A stretch of 10,574 nt of DNA from Acidobacteriota bacterium (GTDB lineage: Bacteria > Acidobacteriota > Terriglobia > Terriglobales > Acidobacteriaceae), in the NCBI GenBank assembly GCA_021810735.1, contig JAJZIF010000086.1, forward strand, positions 1 to 10,574, given 5' to 3'. Shown piece by piece: positions 1 to 7,800 of this stretch (position 1 is its first letter; each line of letters begins with the position of its first letter). The position numbers and the translations under genes were made by a program. The notes beneath the pieces were generated by a model. It was not told where the DNA came from. It searched no databases and saw only the letters and a list, made by a program, of their open reading frames with translations.

Positions 1-159
1 CAGGTCACCGCGCTTGCCGCGGAAGACGAAGACATGGCCGGAGTAGGGCTGCTGTTCCAGCACCGTCTCGACCAGAGTACTGAGTCCCTGAAAGCCGCGG
101 CGTAAATCGGTGAACCCCGCAGCGATCCAGATCCGCGTGCCTGTCTTCAGATCCATCAT
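1..159 (-). CDS. tnpB: IS66 family accessory protein TnpB (Orf2), C-terminally cut by window edge
   Basis: The first 53 codons are visible, starting ATG ATG and encoding a protein with WIAAGFTDLRRGFQGL and, near the edge, SGHVFVFRGKRGDL. These are the hallmark conserved stretches of the IS66 Orf2 (TnpB) family, usually about 110-120 residues. TnpB is an accessory protein needed for efficient IS66 transposition; its biochemical role is not well defined. The start overlaps the tnpA stop as ATGA (156-159), so translation was probably coupled to tnpA. No stop or frameshift is seen in the visible part. Confidence 0.85.
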   Translation of the reverse strand, partial: MMDLKTGTRIWIAAGFTDLRRGFQGLSTLVETVLEQQPYSGHVFVFRGKRGDL

Positions 160-552
160 CGCAACAGGCTTCCCAGGACGGCACGCACCAGTGCCGGATC
201 GACGCCGCTCTCCACGCTGACCAGGGCGCGGCCCGGCAACTCGATGTGGATCGAACCCGAGGGGGCTGCGAGTGGCACGAGTTCAGGCGTCATCACCCTG
301 TCCGGCTCGCTGGTCACGATTACCGGTAAAAGCTCAGTTCGCGACTGGCTGGCGGCCCAGCCAACGCCCTTTGCGGTGCTCGTAGCGCCACTGGAAGACC
401 TGGTTGGCGTTCACTCAGTGTTCACGCGCTACACGCGCGATCGATGCGCCCGGCACCAGTGTCGCTTCCACGATCCGCCGCTTCTCCTCCGCCGTGCGAT
501 ACACTCGCTTCGCCCGGCCACCATCCACACCAACTCCAATCGCCTCGCTCAC
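156..552 (-). pseudogene. tnpA: IS66 family transposase accessory gene tnpA, broken by nonsense codon and frameshift
   Basis: From a GTG at 552 the frame encodes a typical IS66 TnpA N-terminus: a basic start with GGRAKRVYRTAEEKRRIVEA, then a helix-turn-helix region with PGASIARVAREH. A TGA at 415-417 then interrupts the frame where the family has Gly (REH-G-VNANQVFQW); GGA to TGA is the simplest explanation. The same frame resumes with VNANQVFQWRYEHRKG. Homology then shifts to another frame (ELLPVIVTSEPDR onward), so a second lesion, net +1 base, lies at about 335-367. The C-terminus ends in the usual IELPGRALVSVESGVDPALV style, with the stop overlapping tnpB. With two independent disruptions the gene is almost certainly dead. 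Confidence 0.85.
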
Positions 553-589
553 AAGGCCATCGTCAGCCACGCGTGCGCTTATGTCTATA

Positions 590-610
590 CGGCCACACCC
601 GGACGCTTAC
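590..610 (-). repeat. Probable terminal inverted repeat of the IS66 element
   Basis: Read on the minus strand the sequence begins GTAAGCGTCCGGGTGTGG, matching the GTAAGCG start typical of IS66 ends. It sits about 40-60 bp upstream of the tnpA start, as expected. The partner repeat is not in the window, so the inner limit is approximate. Confidence 0.6.
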
Positions 611-738
611 ATTGCAGAGCATTGCTTGGCATTCCTGTCGAAGCTGCGGTGTGGACCGAGCTACAGGAGATGGCCTCTTCGTCACTCTTGGGGCAGTCCA
701 GTGCCAGATGCGGGAGGCAATTTAATCGGTAGAAACGA
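611..738. other. Intergenic stretch between IS66 end and the first enzyme gene
   Basis: This 128-bp segment lies between the IS end and the stop of the TIM-barrel gene. No recognisable gene, RNA or rho-independent terminator is seen. An open plus-strand frame crosses it, but its protein is not recognised and most of that frame is antisense to the IS66 genes. Confidence 0.5.
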
Positions 739-1770
739 TCAGCAGGAAAGTCCGGCTTTTTGAAGTGCGGCCTTCAACTGCTGCATGCTGATGCGCGTGG
801 AGGCCTCAGGCGATCCCGCGCCGCGCCAGTGCGTTTCTAGGCTGACAGCCTTGGTGTAGCCATCCGCTGCGAGTGCATGCAGTTGGCCTGGCCAATCGAC
901 AAGGCCAATGCCTACCGGCTCCCAGGTAAATTTGCCGTCCGGTTTGCGCTCGACGTTCTTTGCGTGGCAGTGGCCGATCCGCTTCTTCGGCAGAAGATCA
1001 TAGCCATTGGGATACGGTTTGGTCTCGCCAGCTGCGCCGGCGTTGCCTGGATCCCAATTGAGCATGAAGTTGCTGTTCGTGATTGCGGAAAGCGCGCGCG
1101 CAGCTTCTGGACCCGTGGCCGTGTTGCAGGACATTTCATTTTCGAGCAATAGGATCAGTCCGTGTTTCCGACAGGTCATGGCTGCTTCGCGCAGTTTCTG
1201 GTCCATTGCGGCGCGGTATGGTTTTGGGTCTTCCAGGCGCCAGAAGTCGAAGCAGCGAATGCGATCGGTTCCGTAGGCCTTCGCGAGCTTAATGCAGCGT
1301 TCCAGCACTTCGTCCTGCTGCTTGAATTCCGTGTCTGCATGGAACTGGTCGCGATGCTCGGCGGCTTTAGAAAGCGGTGCGCCCGGCCAGTCAACTTTGA
1401 AGAGCGGGCTCGCAATATCTGTGACGCGCAGGTTGTATTTTTCCAGAATGCGGCGACTCTCCGCGATCTCCTGGGCGTTCAGATCGATCAGGTTCTTGTT
1501 CCACATGCCGCGCAATTCGATCCAGTTGAGCCGGAACTCCTGCGAGGCAACTTGGCAGCTATGCTCGAAGTCCTGTGAGATCTCGTCATTGATCACCGAC
1601 AGGCGAAAAGGACAATTCGTCGCGACACTTCCAGATTCCTTAAATATTGCTTGCTCAGTGGGAGTGACCAACCGTTCGCGCCCAGCAAGTGCGTCCAGCG
1701 ACAGCGGCATTGTTGCCGATACTGCGATCGAACCGGTGCCGTACAAAAAATGTCTGCGGGAAAGCTTCAT
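739..1770 (-). CDS. Tat-exported sugar phosphate isomerase/epimerase-like TIM barrel protein
   Basis: A 343-residue protein of the AP-endonuclease-2-like (xylose isomerase-like) TIM-barrel family. The N-terminus has a Tat signal, SRRHFL (residues 4-9), followed by a hydrophobic stretch to about residue 30, so export to the periplasm is likely. The barrel starts near residue 55. Candidate divalent-metal ligands sit in the usual order: E210/E212 in LLLENE, D240 in LNWDPGN, H267/H269 in GHCHAKN, and E312 in SLETHW. The family catalyses ketose/aldose isomerisation or epimerisation, or keto-glycoside cleavage in some members; the substrate cannot be read from sequence. The ATG has a GGAG (1780-1783) 9 nt upstream. 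It is the last gene of the collinear set, 134 nt after the preceding gene, so it may have its own promoter or operator in that gap. It is clearly diverged from the other TIM barrel (1905-2789), so the two are not a recent duplication. Confidence 0.85.
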   Translation of the reverse strand: MKLSRRHFLYGTGSIAVSATMPLSLDALAGRERLVTPTEQAIFKESGSVATNCPFRLSVINDEISQDFEHSCQVASQEFRLNWIELRGMWNKNLIDLNAQEIAESRRILEKYNLRVTDIASPLFKVDWPGAPLSKAAEHRDQFHADTEFKQQDEVLERCIKLAKAYGTDRIRCFDFWRLEDPKPYRAAMDQKLREAAMTCRKHGLILLLENEMSCNTATGPEAARALSAITNSNFMLNWDPGNAGAAGETKPYPNGYDLLPKKRIGHCHAKNVERKPDGKFTWEPVGIGLVDWPGQLHALAADGYTKAVSLETHWRGAGSPEASTRISMQQLKAALQKAGLSC

Positions 1771-1904
1771 CGGTATTTACTCCGTCTGATGTATTTCACA
1801 AAACATGAAACTGCTTAATACGAAGGTTCGTAATGTCGCGGTGACTGCTTTTGTAAGGGGCCCAAATAAAAGGTGCTTCCGTTAACGAGCAATCATAAAG
1901 CGCG
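1771..1904 (-). promoter_or_regulatory. Intergenic region with candidate operator palindrome
   Basis: A 134-bp AT-richer gap between two collinear genes. It contains TACGAAGGTTCGTA at 1819-1832, an inverted repeat with perfect 6-bp arms (TACGAA/TTCGTA) around GG, 49-62 bp upstream of the downstream start. This size and placement suit a dimeric repressor or activator site, but no regulator can be assigned. No convincing rho-independent terminator or sigma70 promoter is seen, so read-through from the upstream gene remains possible. Confidence 0.35.
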
Positions 1905-2789
1905 TTAGGCCTTATTTTGAAAGCCCATGCCTGCAAGGACACCGCGCATATAGGCAAAGCTGCTGATGACACCAGGCATGGGATCTTCAGCGTGGATCTC
2001 GTATTCGAGATCCACAAAGCCTTTGTAGTTAGTCTGGATCAGGGCCTGAAATATCTGCCGTACCGGCATTTTCCCTTCTCCGACAGCGACTTGGCTCTCC
2101 TTGGCATCGAAGTTCTTCAGATCTTTCATGTGAATGTTGAAGAGGCGCGGGCCGACCTGATGGATGGCGTCGACGACATCGGTGCCGGCGCGGACACAGT
2201 GGCCGACGTCGATGCAGCAGCCCATACGGGGATCCATTTTCCTGACGGCTTTCAGGATGTCGAGCGGCGAGGGCCAGAACTTGTCCTCCGGACCGTGGTT
2301 GTGGATGGCGAGGCGGATGTCGTACTCGCGGACGAACTTTTCGATGCGCGGGAGAGTGGCGGGGGCGGGGTCGCCGGCGACGATGACCGAGACTCCGGCG
2401 CGCTTGGCGTAGTCAAACTTGCTGCGGATATCGGCGTCTTCGTCCTTGGCGAAGTAGACCGCGCCGACGGCGTGCAGATGGATGTTGGCGGCGGCGTAGG
2501 CATCGAGCGCCTCGGTTTCGCTAGCCGGGGCCATCGGAAGATGATCCTTGACGTCCTTGGCGTTGAGTGCCGAGACGTGGAGCTGCTGCATAAATCCGAT
2601 GAGTTGAGCGCGGGTAAAATCGCGGAAGGTGTAGCTGGCCAGGCCAAGGCGTACAGGTGAGGGCTGGCCGGTCACTTGCGCTGGCTGGGCCTGCGCGGAG
2701 TTCGTGCGTGCCGCGGGAGAGATGGCACAGGCCGCTGCGGCGAGTGCGCCGGAACGGAGCAGATCGCGACGGGAGACGGAGTTCTGCAT
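1905..2789 (-). CDS. Tat-exported sugar phosphate isomerase/epimerase-like TIM barrel protein (second paralogue)
   Basis: A 294-residue protein with Tat motif SRRDLL (residues 6-11), an Ala-rich hydrophobic segment, and an AQAQ cleavage-type region near residues 32-35, so it is probably periplasmic. The barrel begins with VRLGLASYTFRDF (about 46-58). Conserved family positions are HNHGPED (163-169), CIDVGH (192-197, with D194 and H197), NIHMKD (218-223) and LEYE (261-264). This matches the AP-endonuclease-2-like sugar isomerase family; residue 163 is His where many relatives have a metal-binding Glu. The ATG has a strong GGAGG (2797-2801) 7 nt upstream, placed just before the stop codon (2803-2805) of the upstream oxidoreductase gene. 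The two genes are therefore in one transcript and probably translationally coupled. A role in processing the oxidoreductase product is inference from this pairing. Confidence 0.87.
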   Translation of the reverse strand: MQNSVSRRDLLRSGALAAAACAISPAARTNSAQAQPAQVTGQPSPVRLGLASYTFRDFTRAQLIGFMQQLHVSALNAKDVKDHLPMAPASETEALDAYAAANIHLHAVGAVYFAKDEDADIRSKFDYAKRAGVSVIVAGDPAPATLPRIEKFVREYDIRLAIHNHGPEDKFWPSPLDILKAVRKMDPRMGCCIDVGHCVRAGTDVVDAIHQVGPRLFNIHMKDLKNFDAKESQVAVGEGKMPVRQIFQALIQTNYKGFVDLEYEIHAEDPMPGVISSFAYMRGVLAGMGFQNKA

Positions 2790-2796
2790 TGACGTA

Positions 2797-2801
2797 CCTC
2801 C
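2797..2801 (-). promoter_or_regulatory. Strong ribosome binding site linking oxidoreductase and TIM-barrel genes
   Basis: GGAGG lies on the minus strand 7 nt before the ATG at 2789 and directly beside the stop of the upstream gene (2803-2805). The placement fixes the downstream start and suggests coupled translation. Confidence 0.75.
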
Positions 2802-2802
2802 G

Positions 2803-4122
2803 TTAGAGTGTGGGTGCCCAACCAGGTTGGTAGTCGCGGCCCCAGAGCTTCATAGCGTTCGGGTCGTCCTGAATTTTGCCATCGGCGGAGTCGAGGCGAA
2901 GTTCGCGGTTGACCTCCCAGGCGATGTTCGAGAGCTGCAGCATGGTGACCGCCACATTGCCGACAGAGACGGGCGCGTTGAGCTTCGCTCCGGTACGGAT
3001 GGCTGCGATGAAATTGGCGAAGTGGGCGTCGGTCATGGAGTCGGCGCCGATCAGGTCGGAGGAGGAGGTCTGGCCGCCAACTTTGAACTCGCTGGTCTTC
3101 TTGCCGTGGAGGTCGTAGATTTCGTAGCCGTCGCGGTCGACGAGGATGGAGCCGGTGGTGCCCATGATGACCGAACCGCGGTCGCGGTTGTAGAACTTCA
3201 TTCCCTGGCAACTCTTGCCTTCCCAGTCGATCATCTTGTCCGGGTAGTTGAAGTTGGTTAGCAGCGTGTCGTAAAACTGCCAGTCGTCCTTGAACTGGTA
3301 CCGGCCGCCCGAGGAGGTAACGCTCTGGGGGTAATCGACGCCGAGCGCCCAGCGACAGACATCGACCTCATGGGTGCCGTTGTTGAGCGCTTCGCCTGTG
3401 CCCCAGGTACGGAACCAGTGCCAGTTATATGGCTGCACATTGTCCTTGTAAGACTGGCGCGGCGCGGGCCCCTGCCACAGATCCCAGTCCAGATGCGAAG
3501 GCACCGTCACTTCCTTGCCGAATCCGATTGACTTGCGTGTATTGCTGTACCAGGCCTTGGCGTAATAGGGTCGACCGATGAGACCGTTGTGAATCTTCTC
3601 GACGATCTCGATGGTGTGCGGTGAAGATCGCTGCTGTGTGCCCATCTGGACGAATTTTTTATACTTCCGCTGTGCCTCGACCAACAAAGCGCCCTCGGCT
3701 GGGTTGTGGCTGCAGGGCTTCTCAACGTACACGTGCTTGCTGGCCTTCAAGCCCTTGATGGCGATGGGCGTATGCCAGTGATCGGGCGTGGCGATCGTGA
3801 TCGCATCCACGTCCTTGCTCGCGAGCACATTACGAAAATCCCGTTCGGTTGCCGGAGCATAGCCCACGGCGCGCTGCACATTGCCCGCATAGCGCGCGAG
3901 GATGATGCTGTCCACATCGCACACGTGCGTGATGCGCGCGGACTTGCTGTTGGCCTTGAGCGCGGAAAGATGCGCATAGGCGCGGCTGTTTAGTCCGATC
4001 ACGGCAAAATTCAATCGATCATTCGAGCCGAGAATCTGAGCATAGCTCTTTGCGGTCGATCCAACAGCCAGGCCAGCCGCTCCTATCGCAACTGTGTCGA
4101 GAAATGCTCGTCGAGTTACCAT
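2803..4122 (-). CDS. Tat-exported Gfo/Idh/MocA family oxidoreductase
   Basis: A 439-residue NAD(P)-dependent oxidoreductase of the Gfo/Idh/MocA type, the usual length for exported members. It starts MVTRRAFLDT: the TRRAFL Tat motif and a hydrophobic stretch to about residue 28 (AYAQ-type end at SYAQ) indicate export already folded with cofactor. The Rossmann part includes NFAVIGLNSRAYAHL (about 38-52) and DHWHTPIAIKGL, followed by the family EKP motif (134-136), whose Lys is the usual catalytic or cofactor-contact residue. The C-terminal domain has the conserved NGTHEVDVCRW (248-258), whose His is typical of the active site. The frame is open to an ATG at 4173, but 4122 is preferred: GGGAGAAG lies 5 nt before it and the Tat motif then falls at residues 3-8. 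The family oxidises or reduces sugars, cyclitols and keto-glycosides; the substrate here is unknown. Confidence 0.9.
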   Translation of the reverse strand: MVTRRAFLDTVAIGAAGLAVGSTAKSYAQILGSNDRLNFAVIGLNSRAYAHLSALKANSKSARITHVCDVDSIILARYAGNVQRAVGYAPATERDFRNVLASKDVDAITIATPDHWHTPIAIKGLKASKHVYVEKPCSHNPAEGALLVEAQRKYKKFVQMGTQQRSSPHTIEIVEKIHNGLIGRPYYAKAWYSNTRKSIGFGKEVTVPSHLDWDLWQGPAPRQSYKDNVQPYNWHWFRTWGTGEALNNGTHEVDVCRWALGVDYPQSVTSSGGRYQFKDDWQFYDTLLTNFNYPDKMIDWEGKSCQGMKFYNRDRGSVIMGTTGSILVDRDGYEIYDLHGKKTSEFKVGGQTSSSDLIGADSMTDAHFANFIAAIRTGAKLNAPVSVGNVAVTMLQLSNIAWEVNRELRLDSADGKIQDDPNAMKLWGRDYQPGWAPTL

Positions 4123-4392
4123 AACTTCTCCCTTTCGCATATCAATTACGCGACTGAACAAACGAACAAACAATAATGCAGGAAACGCGTTAGCTGTTGG
4201 CTGGCCTTGAATAGTATCAAGGAGAACATACTTTCGTTTCGCTGCTATGACTAATGGAAGGCTGAACGGAGACCATGCATATTCTTCATCTGTTTTGCGA
4301 CGATCACTTGCAAGCAGATGACATCCTTTTCTTGCAACAGATTCTGATCATACTTCGTTTTGGCTATGTTGCGCTGGTTGATCTTCGATTTA
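4123..4392 (-). promoter_or_regulatory. Intergenic region upstream of the oxidoreductase with repeats
   Basis: This 270-bp non-coding stretch separates the cupin and oxidoreductase genes and has no recognisable gene. On the plus strand it holds two near-identical words, CTTGCAAGCAGAT (4307-4319) and CTTGCAACAGAT (4331-4342), with starts 24 bp apart. It also holds a stem formed by CATCTG (4287-4292) with TTGC (4295-4298) against GCAA (4310-4313) with CAGATG (4315-4320). The size and structure fit an internal promoter/operator or an mRNA processing region. No convincing -35/-10 pair or U-tract terminator could be picked out. Confidence 0.35.
4125..4132 (-). promoter_or_regulatory. Ribosome binding site deciding the oxidoreductase start
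   Basis: GGGAGAAG on the minus strand ends just before the ATG at 4120-4122, with 5 nt from the GGGAG core to the codon's upstream edge. It supports this ATG over the in-frame ATG 51 nt upstream, which would put 17 extra residues ahead of the Tat motif. Confidence 0.65.
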
Positions 4393-4809
4393 TCAAGTTC
4401 CCATAGCTACAACAAAATATTGCGCATCCTCACTTCCGAGATTTCGAACTCCATGCAATACGCCGGAATGTACAAAAGCAGCAGCTCCGGGTCCGATGGA
4501 ACCTGTCTTTCTCCCAATGGTCACGGTAAGATTTCCCTTTATCATTAGAAAAAGCTCCTCATGCTCATGCCGATGCGGTGGATGAGGCGAACTTCCCGGC
4601 GCGAGTGTCGTCTCATGCACTTCCATGTGGTCGCCTGTATGGGTTACACCATCTAGGATTGGCCGGGATGTATTCTTCCCGTTCGATGTTACAGGCAATT
4701 GGTTATACGGCTTGATGAAGGATTGAAGTGGTTGGAGGTCAGATGCGAATACCGCGAATGTGGTCAGCATGGGGACAGCCACACAAAAAGAACGTCGAGT
4801 CGAATCCAC
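4393..4809 (-). CDS. Small exported cupin-domain protein
   Basis: A 138-residue single-domain cupin. Cupin motif 1 is complete: PGSSPHPPHRHEHEELFLMIKG, with H79, H81 and E85 as metal ligands and G92 closing the motif. Motif 2 contributes H119 in SGVLHGVRN; the usual Pro of that motif is His (FVHSG). The GTG start at 4809 puts STRRSF at residues 3-8, a Tat-like twin-arginine motif, followed by a hydrophobic run to about residue 22. A GAGG lies 5 nt upstream (4815-4818). Start at the internal ATG (residue 14) is less likely, because it would remove the leader's twin arginine. Small cupins act as sugar isomerases, epimerases, lyases or dioxygenases, or bind sugars; no specific activity can be assigned. 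It lies 86 nt downstream of the TonB-dependent receptor and may share its transcript. Confidence 0.8.
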   Translation of the reverse strand: MDSTRRSFCVAVPMLTTFAVFASDLQPLQSFIKPYNQLPVTSNGKNTSRPILDGVTHTGDHMEVHETTLAPGSSPHPPHRHEHEELFLMIKGNLTVTIGRKTGSIGPGAAAFVHSGVLHGVRNLGSEDAQYFVVAMGT

Positions 4810-4895
4810 AGAAGCCTCACTCGTTGATATGCAAGCTGAATCACTACATCAATCAATTACTGCTTGGTCGAGGACAATGGGGCTCCTTGCCCTCA

Positions 4896-7800
4896 TCAAA
4901 AATGCAACGTTGCCGCGATCTGTAAGGCACGACTGCCCGCCGAGGAATCCGCACCCCCCAGTGTGGACGTAACCTGCCCAAAACTTGCGCTTGTCAGACT
5001 CGTAGTTGGATTTGCAAAGACAGGATGGTTCAATGCATTGAACGCCTGTACGCGAAAATTGAGGTTTATGTCACCATGAATATCGAAAGTTCTCTGCAGA
5101 GAAGCATCGAAAGTGACAAGTGCCGGACCACTGTACACGTTTTGGCCCATGTTTCCAAGCGCCGTAGTGGTTGGCTGCACAAAGGCGCTGGTATCGAACC
5201 ACGGATGTTTCGTACCGATACCATGTAGCTTGCGGAAAGGCTTGATTTCGTTGGGAACCTGCGTGTTCGAAGGGGCATTCAACTGCGCGCCGCTCGCGGT
5301 AAACAACATGGGCGTGCCTGTATCCGCGCTTAGCAGTCCGCTCGCCTGCCAGCCTCCCAGCAGCGTAGCTGGAATACCGGAGTTCGCAAGGCGCTCGCCC
5401 TTGCCGAGGGGCAACGTATACACAAAACTCTGGACGAAGGTCTGGCTGCGGTCCCAGGTGGTTCTCGCATAATTGCGCTGGAAATCAATGTAAAAGCTAT
5501 ACCCTCCCAAGCCACCGCGGCTTGAGTTGTAACCCATCGCCTTCTGCCAAGCATATGCGGAAGTCGAGATGAGACGCTTACTTAAGCGGTGCTCAAGCCT
5601 GGCTTGCAGTGAATTGTAGTTGGACGAAGTTTGTCTTGGTAACAACTCGGTACCAGCCGTGCGGCCGAAGGTGGCATACTCGGGTTGGCCCGCGGCTCCT
5701 GCACCCGCCACGAAACCGGCGTTCATATTGTAGTTGCCGGGGATTTCTCTCCCCTGGTTGCCGACATAAGCAACATCCGCTGTCCATTTCTGTCCCAGAT
5801 CGCGTTCCACTGTGAGATTGTAGGACATGACATAGGGATCTCTGTACCCAGTGTTGACAGTGGTCCAGGCGGACGATTTAGCGGCGTTTGGAATGATGCC
5901 ATCTGCAGGAATCACAGGTTTCGATTCGGGAGGAAATCCTGCCGCCATGTTCTCAATGGTGACGTTGTTACTCTGGACGGCTGGCGTGTATGAGCTAAGG
6001 GAGCTGTAGGCGATGTTTTGACGCACGGGATAGTTGAATGCATAGTTATTATCCTGAAAAGGCGTGTGGCTAATGCCGAACCCTGCGCGGACGACCATGC
6101 GCGGAGTCGCGCGGAACGCCAACCCGATGCGGGGTTCAAAATCCTTGGCGTTTACGTTCATCCCCAAGTCTTTTGGGATGTTCCCGTAGCCGGCCACTTC
6201 CAGACTGTTCGTCACCGGATTGTACTGAGAGAAGCCTCCCGACTCACGCGGGTTTGCCGGAGGGTAGAACTCCCAGCGCAAGCCGTAGGTCGCGGTGAGC
6301 CTGCTTGTTGCCTGCCAAGTATCCTGCAGGTACACAAAGTACAGAGTTTGACGCCATGAGGCGTCGCCAACATTCACATCGCGTCCTACCGAATTGGGAA
6401 GATCAAGCAGGAAACTGGCAAAGTCGTTTCCATAGCTGGTTTTCCCTCCTGGAGTGTTCAACGCAGTCTGGCCATCCGCATAGGTAAAGACTCCACGCGG
6501 GCCATACGTCTGCCCCTGCGTCAGGTCATCGCGAACTCTGCGCACCTCAACACCGAATTTGATAGAGTGGTTCCCCAGCAACTTTGTCCAGTCGTTGACA
6601 AGATCGATGTTCGTCTCACCACGTTCCCATGGCATGGAAGAACTGTAGCCTATGAGTGGGCTCGAGTAGCTGTTGATAGAGATGGTGGGAGCTCCACTCG
6701 TGAACGGGCTTACGTTGACTCCAGGAATGCCCAACTGTGTAGCGGTATCCAGGCCATTACCGGCCGGTAGCGCGTTGTTCCTGTAATGATCAATTCCGCC
6801 GCGCGCTTCGACGAAGAGTTTAGGAGAGAAGACGTGCGTGTATTCGAGCGCGGTGTTGAAGACGTTATTGGTACCTGTCCCTTCAAAGCCGCCAGCGGCT
6901 GGACCGCCGGCGGAGTTGCCAAAGATGGGCTGCTGGTAAGTGGTGTTCTTCTCCCAACTATAACGGTAGGCCAAGTGGTCGACGGCCCGCAGGGTCTGGT
7001 CCAGTTTGACATCAAACTGGGTAACGCTCTGATCGAATACGGGATTCGCCTGATAGTTGTTGGTCACACCGGCACCCGGGACATTCGGAAGCGGAACGAG
7101 AGCCAAGACTTTCGTGGCAATAGGGCTGATGCGTGTTGGCGGGATGATGTTCCCCGGAAACTGTTGGCGGCCGGTCCCGTCCGGATTCCCGGTCTGCGGA
7201 TCGTAGATAGGAGTTGGACTCGCCGATAAATTGCCGGCATCGAAATCGGCAGTCGGCACCGTCAGAAGGGTATATGCGGACGTATAGTTCGTATTTCGCA
7301 TAAAATCCCCAAAAAAGAAAGTGTGGTCTTTTACGATCGGGCCGCCGAGCGCAGCGCCATAATAGTTATACGTCTGACGCGGGCGTGGCGCCGTGTTATT
7401 GAAATAGTTCCGCGCCTCCAGCGCACTGATCTGGTTGAACTCATACGCGGAGCCATGGAATGCATTGGTGCCGGATTTCAAGATGACGTTGGTGACCGCT
7501 CCCGCGGAACGTCCGAACTCAGGCGCATAGTTGCTTGTTTCCACGTTGACTGTTTGTATTGCGGCTGCGGCAGGAATATAGACCTGCAGCAGGCCAGTCC
7601 TCTCATTGTCGTCAATACCTTCAATCTGCAGATTGTTTGAGAGTTCGGACTGTCCATTCACGTCGAAAGACTGCGAATTCTGCGGATCGAAAAAAGATGA
7701 GTGGTCGTAAATGGGTGCGCTTACACCTGGAACCAGCGACTCAAGCTCTTGGAAATTCTGCCCATTTCCAACCGGAAGATCGACAATCTGCTCTGAGTCG

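Larger units (their letters stand above)
1..610 (-). mobile_element. IS66-family insertion sequence, tnpA-side end (partial, continues off left edge)
   Basis: The minus strand carries the standard IS66 order, terminal repeat then tnpA then tnpB, running off the left edge; tnpC and the other end are outside the window. The outer end is placed at 610 because the minus strand there reads GTAAGCGTCCGGGTGTGG, and IS66 elements typically begin GTAAGCG. Non-IS sequence follows from 611. The element is not autonomous as seen, because tnpA is broken. IS66 elements usually make an 8-bp target duplication; the candidate flank here is attgcaga at 611-618, which needs the missing end for confirmation. Confidence 0.8.

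Noticed and set aside
244..732. Plus-strand open frame of 162 codons near the left end
   Set aside because: It is mostly antisense to IS66 tnpA and crosses the IS end. The part beyond the IS (611-732) shows no recognisable family.
1917..2660. Long plus-strand open frame (247 codons)
   Set aside because: It is antisense to the TIM-barrel gene 1905-2789, which has clear motifs, a Tat leader and a ribosome binding site. The antisense protein is compositionally biased (Asp/Val/Gly-rich) and unrecognisable.
2672..3211. Minus-strand open frame inside the oxidoreductase
   Set aside because: It is an out-of-frame shadow of the Gfo/Idh/MocA gene with Arg/Pro-rich composition and no family motifs.
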